Part shown: piece by piece, positions 58,941 to 64,000 of the stretch
Layout: the number at the start of each line of letters is the position of its first letter
How positions within the stretch are numbered: the first letter of the stretch is position 1
DNA from: Shinella sp. SUS2
GTDB taxonomy: Bacteria; Pseudomonadota; Alphaproteobacteria; Rhizobiales; Rhizobiaceae
NCBI RefSeq assembly: GCF_001262505.1
Contig: NZ_KQ410743.1
Span: 36,068-100,067, forward strand
Length of the DNA: 64,000 nt
Direction: 5' to 3'
Notes under the pieces: generated by a model
Told to the model about the DNA's origin: nothing
Seen by the model: only the letters and a program-made list of their open reading frames with translations
Database searches by the model: none
Position numbers and translations under genes: made by a program

Positions 58941-60005
58941 ATGAACGACACTCCGCACGCCGAGGACCGCACCATGCAGGACATCGCCGCCAAGCCCGCC
59001 GACCACACGCCCGTCAAACACGGGAAGGTCGGTGTGCTGCTGGTCAATCTCGGCACGCCCGATGGTACCGATTACACCTCGATGCGCCGCTACCTGAAGG
59101 AATTCCTGACCGACAAGCGCGTCATCGAATGGCCGAGGATCGCCTGGTATCCCATCCTCTTCGGTATCGTCCTCAACACCCGCCCGGGCAAGGTCGGCAA
59201 GGCCTACGAGACGATCTGGAACAAGGAGAAGAACGAGAGCTACCTGCGCACCTATACGCGCAGCCAGGCCGAGCTGATGGCAACGGCCCTCTCCGATTGC
59301 TCCGAGGTCGTCGTCGACTGGGCGATGCGCTACGGCCAGCCTTCCATCGCCTCGCGCATGGACTATCTGCAGAAGGCCGGCTGCGAGCGCATCCTCGTCT
59401 TCCCGCTCTACCCGCAATATGCGGCCGCAACCACGGCAACCGTCAACGACAAGGCCTTCGAGACTCTTTTGAAGATGCGCTGGCAGCCGGCCCTACGCAC
59501 CGTGCCGCCCTACCACGACGACCCGGCCTATATCGACGCGCTCGCCATCTCGATCGAGAAGCACCTGGCAACGCTCGACTGGGAACCCGAGCGGGTGCTG
59601 ACCTCGTTCCATGGTATTCCTCAAAGCTATTTCGACAAGGGCGATCCCTACTACTGCCAGTGCCAGAAGACCGCACGGCTGCTGCGCGAACGGCTCGGCT
59701 GGTCGAAGGAGAAGCTCGTCGTCACCTTCCAGTCGCGCTTCGGGCCGGAAGAATGGCTGCAACCCTATACGGACAAGACCGTGGAGAAGCTGGCACAGGA
59801 AGGCATCAAGCGCATCGCCGTTCTCAATCCCGGCTTCGTTTCCGACTGCCTGGAAACGCTGGAGGAGATCGCCGAGCAGGCCGCCGAGAGCTTCCTGCAC
59901 AATGGCGGCGAAAAGTTCGCGCACATTCCCTGTCTCAACGATTCGCCCGAGGGCATGGCCGTCCTCGAAAAGGTCGTGCGACGCGAGCTTTCCGGCTGGA
60001 TCTGA
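58941..60005 (+). CDS. hemH: Ferrochelatase
   Basis: Inserts Fe2+ into protoporphyrin IX, the last step of heme synthesis. 354 residues: KVGVLLVNLGTPDGTDY, YGQPSIASRMDYL, VFPLYPQYAAATTATVND, the catalytic His in LTSFHGIPQSYFDKGDPY with the nearby CQCQ, then VTFQSRFGPEEWLQPYT and NPGFVSDCLETLEEI. ATG 58941 follows AAGAGCA; an ATG eleven codons later is possible. Length and motifs are standard for the alphaproteobacterial enzyme. Confidence 0.96.
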   Translation: MNDTPHAEDRTMQDIAAKPADHTPVKHGKVGVLLVNLGTPDGTDYTSMRRYLKEFLTDKRVIEWPRIAWYPILFGIVLNTRPGKVGKAYETIWNKEKNESYLRTYTRSQAELMATALSDCSEVVVDWAMRYGQPSIASRMDYLQKAGCERILVFPLYPQYAAATTATVNDKAFETLLKMRWQPALRTVPPYHDDPAYIDALAISIEKHLATLDWEPERVLTSFHGIPQSYFDKGDPYYCQCQKTARLLRERLGWSKEKLVVTFQSRFGPEEWLQPYTDKTVEKLAQEGIKRIAVLNPGFVSDCLETLEEIAEQAAESFLHNGGEKFAHIPCLNDSPEGMAVLEKVVRRELSGWI

Positions 60006-60102
60006 TACCGGATAAATCTTGTCTTCGTCCAAATAGACTGGCGTCGCGGTCCGTATTCCTTAAAGTGGCGCCGCGTCGCATTGTCTGTTGGAGAGAAGAA
60101 CT

Positions 60103-61134
60103 ATGGATTTAGCCGGACTGGATATCGTCGTCATCGCCCTCGTGGTGCTGGTCATCCTGATTCTTTTTGCCGGGATCAAGACCATTCCGCAGGGATATCA
60201 GTACACGGTAGAGCGCTTCGGCCGTTATACGCGTACGCTGGATCCCGGCCTTAACCTGATCATCCCCTTTATCGACCGCATCGGTGCGAAGATGAACGTG
60301 ATGGAGCAGGTGCTCGACATCCCGACGCAGGAAGTCATCACACGCGACAATGCCAGCGTCGCCTCCGACGCCGTCGCCTTCTACCAGATTCTGAACCCCG
60401 CCCAGGCGGCCTACCAGGTCGCCAATCTCGAGCATGCCATCATCAACCTCACCATGACCAACATCCGCTCGGTCATGGGATCGATGGACCTCGACGAGCT
60501 GCTCTCCAACCGCGACAAGATCAACGACCAGCTTCTGCGCGTCGTCGATGAGGCCGCCAATCCCTGGGGCGTGAAGATCACCCGCGTCGAGATCAAGGAC
60601 ATCGCGCCGCCGAAGGACCTCGTCGATTCCATGGCGCGGCAGATGAAGGCCGAGCGTGAAAAGCGCGCGCAGGTGCTGGAAGCGGAGGGCTCGCGCAATG
60701 CACAGATCCTGCGCGCGGAAGGCGCCAAGCAGTCTGCGATCCTCGAGGCCGAGGGCCAGCGCGAAGCGGCGTTTCGTGATGCCGAGGCGCGTGAACGCCT
60801 CGCCGAAGCCGAGGCCAAGGCAACGAAGATGGTCTCCGAGGCCATCGCAGCCGGTGACGTGCAGGCCATCAACTACTTCGTCGCACAGAAGTACACCGAG
60901 GCTATGGCCTCGATCGGCAAGGCGCCGAACTCGAAGGTTGTGCTGATGCCGATGGAGGCTTCCTCACTCATCGGTTCGCTCGGCGGTATCGGTGCGATCG
61001 CCAGGGAAGTCTTTGGGAGCGGCGGCGCGCAGGTGGCCAGCACGCCGCGCACGCGCCAGTCGACGCCCGCCACGACAACCACCGCCTCGACGCCTGCGTT
61101 CCGAAACCCGTTCGATACGCCGCAAGGAAGCTGA
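60103..61134 (+). CDS. SPFH/stomatin-type membrane protein (QmcA-like)
   Basis: 343 residues from ATG 60103 with GGAGAGAAG upstream. N-terminal membrane helix (DIVVIALVVLVILILFAG), then the SPFH domain (TIPQGYQYTVERFGRYTRTLDPGLNLIIP in short runs, VMEQVLDIPTQEVITRDNASV), a long charged coiled coil with EAEGSRNAQILRAEGAKQSA, and a Thr/Pro tail. Forms oligomeric membrane microdomain cages. The nfeD gene is two bases downstream, the classic pair. Confidence 0.93.
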   Translation: MDLAGLDIVVIALVVLVILILFAGIKTIPQGYQYTVERFGRYTRTLDPGLNLIIPFIDRIGAKMNVMEQVLDIPTQEVITRDNASVASDAVAFYQILNPAQAAYQVANLEHAIINLTMTNIRSVMGSMDLDELLSNRDKINDQLLRVVDEAANPWGVKITRVEIKDIAPPKDLVDSMARQMKAEREKRAQVLEAEGSRNAQILRAEGAKQSAILEAEGQREAAFRDAEARERLAEAEAKATKMVSEAIAAGDVQAINYFVAQKYTEAMASIGKAPNSKVVLMPMEASSLIGSLGGIGAIAREVFGSGGAQVASTPRTRQSTPATTTTASTPAFRNPFDTPQGS

Positions 61135-61135
61135 G

Positions 61136-61594
61136 ATGATCCAGCGCATCGTCACGGAACTCGGCCCCTGGGCATGGTGGGTACTCGGCATCGTGCTGCT
61201 GATCCTCGAAGTGCTGATGCCCGGCGTCTTCCTCGTGTGGATCGGCATCGCGGCAGTTATCACCGGCGCTCTCTCGCTGCTGCTCTGGGAGACGGCCTTC
61301 TGGACCTGGCATGTGCAATGGCTGGTCTTTGCCGTTCTGTCGCTTGTCGCCGTTTTGATCGGCCGGCGCATCGTCAGCGCACGCGGCACCGCCTCCGACC
61401 AGCCTCATCTCAATCAACGCGGCCAGAGCCTCGTCGGCCGCACCGCGACGCTGGAGCAGCCGATCAGCGAAGGCCGCGGTCGCATTCGCCTCGATGATAC
61501 GATGTGGAGCGTGCAGGGCCCGGACCTGCCGGTCGGCGCGCGCGTGCGCGTCACGGCCAGCAATGGCCGCGATCTCATGGTCGAGCCTGCTTGA
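61136..61594 (+). CDS. NfeD-like membrane protein
   Basis: 152 residues, ATG one base after the SPFH gene's stop codon. Three membrane helices (WAWWVLGIVLLILEVLMPGVF, WIGIAAVITGALSLLLW, WLVFAVLSLVAVLIG) and a C-terminal OB-fold (SLVGRTATLEQPISEGRGRI, VGARVRVTASNGRDLMVE). The short NfeD1b form, lacking the protease domain, is the usual companion of QmcA-type SPFH proteins. Confidence 0.92.
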   Translation: MIQRIVTELGPWAWWVLGIVLLILEVLMPGVFLVWIGIAAVITGALSLLLWETAFWTWHVQWLVFAVLSLVAVLIGRRIVSARGTASDQPHLNQRGQSLVGRTATLEQPISEGRGRIRLDDTMWSVQGPDLPVGARVRVTASNGRDLMVEPA

Positions 61595-61597
61595 AAC

Positions 61598-61632
61598 AAA
61601 ACCCCCGCATTTCCGGGAAATGCGGGGGTTTT
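61598..61632. terminator. Bidirectional terminator between nfeD and kdsD
   Basis: Nearly perfect 17-bp palindrome, AAAACCCCCGCATTTCC against its complement, with terminal A- and T-runs suiting both convergent genes. Confidence 0.88.
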
Positions 61633-61656
61633 GGTACGAGCCGTGGAGGATGCGGA

Positions 61657-62652
61657 TCAGGCGACGCCGATTCGCAGCAGGTCGTGGAAATGCACGACGC
61701 CGACAGGACGGAATGTCTCGTCCGTAACGATCAGCGCGGAAATGTTGTACTGGTTGAGCAGACCAAGCGCGGCGGTTGCCAAGGTCGACGGCTTCACCGT
61801 CTTGGGGCCGCGCGTCATGATCTCGTCGACGCTGAGTTCGGCAAGATTGCGCGAAAGGTTGCGCGCGATATCGCCGTCGGTGACGATGCCGACGAGAATG
61901 CCCTCGTCATTGATGACGCCGACGCAGCCGTAACGCTTCTGCGACAGGAGCAGAACCGCATCCGGCATGGACGTGCCGAGAGGAACGAGCGGCATGTTTT
62001 CGCCGCTGTGCATGATGTCGCCGACATGGGAAAGACTGGCGCCGAGCTTGCCGCCGGGGTGGAAGGTCTTGAAGTCCGTTGCGGTGAAGCCGCGGGCTTC
62101 GAGAAGGGCAACCGCAAGCGCATCACCGAGGGAAAGCTGCATCAGCGTGGAGGTGGTGGGTGCCAGGCCGTGCGGGCAGGCCTCCTGCTCCTTCGGCAGC
62201 AGCAGCAGCGTATCCGCCTCGCGGGCAAGAGCCGAGCGCTCGCCTGACGTGATGGCGATCAGCGGGATGGAAAAACGGCGGGAATAGGAAACGATACCCT
62301 GCAGTTCGGCCGTTTCGCCGCTCCAGGACATGGCGAGGATGACATCGTCACGCCCAATCATGCCGAGATCGCCGTGATTGGCCTCGACGGGATGCACGAA
62401 GAAGGATGGCGTACCGGTGGAGGCAAGCGTCGCGGCGATCTTGGCCCCGATATGCCCCGACTTGCCGATACCCGTCACGATGACGCGGCCGCTGATATCG
62501 CCGATGACGCGAACAGCTTCGCAAAATGCGTCGAAGAGCCGCCCTTCAAGGGCCGTCGAAAGGGCGGCAAGGCCAGCCTTTTCGGTTTCGACGGTACGGA
62601 TTGCCGAGGCAATGGCGCCGGCACTGTCAACTTTTGCCTGTCTTTTGATCAT
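61657..62652 (-). CDS. kdsD: Arabinose-5-phosphate isomerase KdsD (KpsF/GutQ family)
   Basis: Converts ribulose-5-P to arabinose-5-P, the entry to Kdo for lipopolysaccharide. 331 residues from ATG 62652; the frame runs further upstream without a ribosome site. SIS domain: VTGIGKSGHIGAKIAATLAST in short form, HPVEANHGDLGMI, AMSWSGETAELQGI, PHGLAPTTSTLMQLSLGDALA in short form. Two CBS domains follow (IMHSGENMPLVP; MTRGPKTVKPSTLA). Confidence 0.95.
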   Translation of the reverse strand: MIKRQAKVDSAGAIASAIRTVETEKAGLAALSTALEGRLFDAFCEAVRVIGDISGRVIVTGIGKSGHIGAKIAATLASTGTPSFFVHPVEANHGDLGMIGRDDVILAMSWSGETAELQGIVSYSRRFSIPLIAITSGERSALAREADTLLLLPKEQEACPHGLAPTTSTLMQLSLGDALAVALLEARGFTATDFKTFHPGGKLGASLSHVGDIMHSGENMPLVPLGTSMPDAVLLLSQKRYGCVGVINDEGILVGIVTDGDIARNLSRNLAELSVDEIMTRGPKTVKPSTLATAALGLLNQYNISALIVTDETFRPVGVVHFHDLLRIGVA

Positions 62653-63153
62653 GCGCCTCGTTAGCGCTTTTGCAATCTTCTGTCCATGCACGAAAGAACG
62701 CAGATTGTTACGGCGAGTGAGCTGGCGGTCGGCAACCAAGCGTTAACCACAACGATTTAGCCAGTGTTGCTTTACATACACAATGCGCATGCACCAGATT
62801 TTAGAGGCGCCATGATGAACTGGCGCCTGAGGTGTGAATGATGGAAATGACAATTCGGCCAAAGGCTTGACGATGACGTTCCGGTGCATGTGCGCGCGGC
62901 GAAGGTCGCTATCGAGAAGATTCTCGAGGCGCGGGTCTTGAAGGGCACGACTGGCGCGAAAGACTTGCCGCAAGAATGCACTGTTTTGCTAGACGTGTTC
63001 GCCGAGGTGCGGAACTGAGCTGGATGGGATGCACACCATTCCTACCAACGGCGTTGTCGTTGCAAAAATCCGTACTCTGCAACGCCGCGAATGTTATGCG
63101 CAGAACTCGAACAATATTCGCAATTTTTGCGACAATCACTCCTGGAGGACTAT
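62653..63153. other. About 500-base gene-poor stretch before the terminal HAD gene
   Basis: Contains a perfect 8-bp inverted repeat AGGCGCCA-N8-TGGCGCCT (62805-62828) without a T-run, and a 55-codon open stretch described separately. Base composition is lower in GC than in neighbouring genes. No tRNA, insertion-sequence ends or integrase were recognised. Confidence 0.5.
62851..63018 (+). pseudogene. Possible gene remnant
   Basis: Open frame without an ATG, reading VPVHVRAAKVAIEKILEARV, then LKGTTGAKDLPQECTVLLDVFAEVRN in short runs, up to a TGA at 63016. It looks like the helical C-terminal part of a protein. A TGA stands just upstream and the only in-frame start is a GTG (62884) without a ribosome site. 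I do not recognise the family. It may be a decayed gene end or chance. Confidence 0.25.
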
Positions 63154-63954
63154 GTGCGACCGCTAGAACACGCCGACATTTCCACGTTTCGAGATGTGCA
63201 GTTCGTCCTGACCGACATGGATGAGACGCTGACCTATCAAGGCCGGCTTGCGGGGCACACCTATTTAGCTCTTGAGAATTTGCAGGCGGCAGGAGTGAAG
63301 GTAATTCCGGTAACCGCCGCCCCGGCCGGATGGTGCGATCAGATGGCCCGCATGTGGCCCGTGGATGGCGTAATCGGGGAAAATGGCGGGTTCTTCTTCC
63401 GCCGTCATGATGCCGGACATGGCATCGAGCGACATTTCTGGCATAGTGATGATGACCGTCCGGCCGTATCCGAACGCCTCGAGGAAATCGGGCGGCAAGT
63501 GCAACGCGCCGTTCCTTCCGCCAGCTTTGCCGACGATCAGCCGTTCCGGCTCACCAGCCTTGCCTTTGAACAACCGAAGGATGCGGAAGTGCGCGCCGCG
63601 ATCCTTAACGCACTTTGCGACGCTTCAGCCGATGCCACAGTTAACAATCTTTGGGTGCTCGGCTGGCTCGGGAAATATGACAAGCTGGCGATGGCGCGGC
63701 GGGTGCTTCTAGAACACTATGACCTCGACATAGACGCTGACCGCTCCGCGGTCCTTTACACCGGAGATTCCACTAACGACGCGCCGATGTTCTCGTTCTT
63801 CCAGCATACGGTAGGCGTCAGTACCGTGACTGACTACCTCGACCAGCTCCCCCAATCGCCGCGCTGGATTACGCGCGGGCCGGGAGGTGCAGGCTTCGTT
63901 GAAGCAGTAAATGCCGTGATCGTGTGTAAGCATCCGAGCAGCCACGCGGCATGA
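63154..63954 (+). CDS. HAD-superfamily IIB phosphatase
   Basis: 266 residues from GTG 63154, chosen because GGAGG stands 5 bases before it; an ATG at 63091 in the same frame has no ribosome site but would add 21 helical residues. HAD motif I FVLTDMDETLTY, motif II-like VIPVTAAPAGWCDQMA, cap region, and motif III/IV YTGDSTNDAPMF. Resembles mannosyl-phosphoglycerate or sucrose-phosphate phosphatases; substrate unknown. GC3 is lower than in the core genes, suggesting acquisition. The stop overlaps the next start (ATGA). Confidence 0.8.
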   Translation: MRPLEHADISTFRDVQFVLTDMDETLTYQGRLAGHTYLALENLQAAGVKVIPVTAAPAGWCDQMARMWPVDGVIGENGGFFFRRHDAGHGIERHFWHSDDDRPAVSERLEEIGRQVQRAVPSASFADDQPFRLTSLAFEQPKDAEVRAAILNALCDASADATVNNLWVLGWLGKYDKLAMARRVLLEHYDLDIDADRSAVLYTGDSTNDAPMFSFFQHTVGVSTVTDYLDQLPQSPRWITRGPGGAGFVEAVNAVIVCKHPSSHAA

Positions 63955-64000
63955 GCACGCGCGAGTTAGGCAAATCGGGCTATAGTGATGAGGTTGCTGC
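63951..64000 (+). CDS. Start of an unidentified gene, cut by window end
   Basis: ATG at 63951 overlaps the HAD stop by four bases and the frame is open to the end (MSTRELGKSGYSDEVAA). The overlap suggests translational coupling. Too short to identify. Confidence 0.5.
   Translation, partial: MSTRELGKSGYSDEVA

Noticed and set aside
58872..58960. A cysteine-rich short peptide (SSCKCGCKTAACALDCS) on the minus strand before hemH.
   Set aside because: No proper start or ribosome site and it overlaps the hemH leader and start; Lys/Cys-rich codons arise from the A/G-rich leader read backwards.
58892..60112. A 406-codon frame overlapping hemH in another phase.
   Set aside because: hemH carries all ferrochelatase motifs; the alternative frame is Arg/His-rich with no domain.
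62743..62973. A 76-codon minus-strand frame in the gap after kdsD.
   Set aside because: Overlaps the kdsD leader, lacks a ribosome site, and shows no family resemblance.

Overview
The window is a gene-dense, high-GC stretch of an alphaproteobacterial chromosome, almost certainly from the family Rhizobiaceae (a Rhizobium/Ensifer/Shinella-type organism; the genus cannot be fixed from this sequence). Support comes from the Brucella/rhizobial lipoprotein Omp10, homospermidine synthase, the alphaproteobacterial cell-cycle and nucleoid proteins RcdA and GapR, several short alphaproteobacterial DUF families (DUF1465, DUF2312, DUF1192, DUF4164, DUF1244, DUF1036), CtrA-type TTAA-N7-TTAA boxes and a 6S RNA beside zapA. 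Most of the window looks like core chromosome. Only the last ~1.3 kb looks accessory.

Layout. 1-7 kb, minus strand: ybgC, then the Tol-Pal envelope operon tolQ-tolR-tolA-tolB-pal-cpoB, running into tilS, which is cut by the window start. 7-11 kb, minus strand: the Holliday-junction operon ruvC-ruvA-ruvB with a VapBC toxin-antitoxin pair between ruvC and ruvA, followed by a Tat-type metallophosphoesterase. 11-17 kb: a luciferase-like oxidoreductase, YebC, two exported proteins, a pyridoxamine-oxidase-fold protein, a YmdB-like phosphodiesterase, 5-formyl-THF cyclo-ligase and a tiny LuxR-type HTH protein. 17-25.4 kb, central carbon metabolism: a SorC regulator divergent from transaldolase, 6S RNA, zapA, a DUF4164 protein, then transketolase, GAPDH and phosphoglycerate kinase. 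25.4-28.8 kb: a 24-codon ORF with a near-perfect Shine-Dalgarno and a structured tail, a 51-aa membrane protein, an MFS carrier, a DUF1192 protein, a candidate three-hairpin sRNA and rcdA (each behind a CtrA-type box) and rpmE.

29-45 kb: an ABC exporter half-transporter, a solitary tricarboxylate-type binding protein, a MotA/MotB-like proton-channel pair of unknown job, an inositol monophosphatase, a Sel1-repeat protein, a degenerate ThiE homologue, TauE/SafE, ArsR, two DUF465 proteins, purE-purK, rpmJ, a TPR protein, an alpha/beta hydrolase, pyruvate kinase with a DUF1036 protein, and N-formylglutamate amidohydrolase. 45-62.7 kb: DUF1244, GapR, a large DUF882 cell-wall protein, an orphan sigma-54 response regulator, oligoendopeptidase F, a pabB-pabC-DUF3445 overlapping set, homospermidine synthase, Omp10, a 5'-nucleotidase fused to LysM, ferrochelatase, an SPFH/NfeD pair and arabinose-5-phosphate isomerase. 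62.7-64 kb: a gene-poor, lower-GC3 stretch with a possible gene remnant, then a HAD-IIB phosphatase translationally coupled (ATGA) to a gene cut by the window end.

No rRNA, tRNA, insertion sequence, integrase or CRISPR array was seen. The observations most worth following are the two CtrA-type boxes with the candidate sRNA upstream of rcdA, the stand-alone 24-codon transcript, the VapBC module inside the ruv operon, and the uncharacterised stator-like pair.
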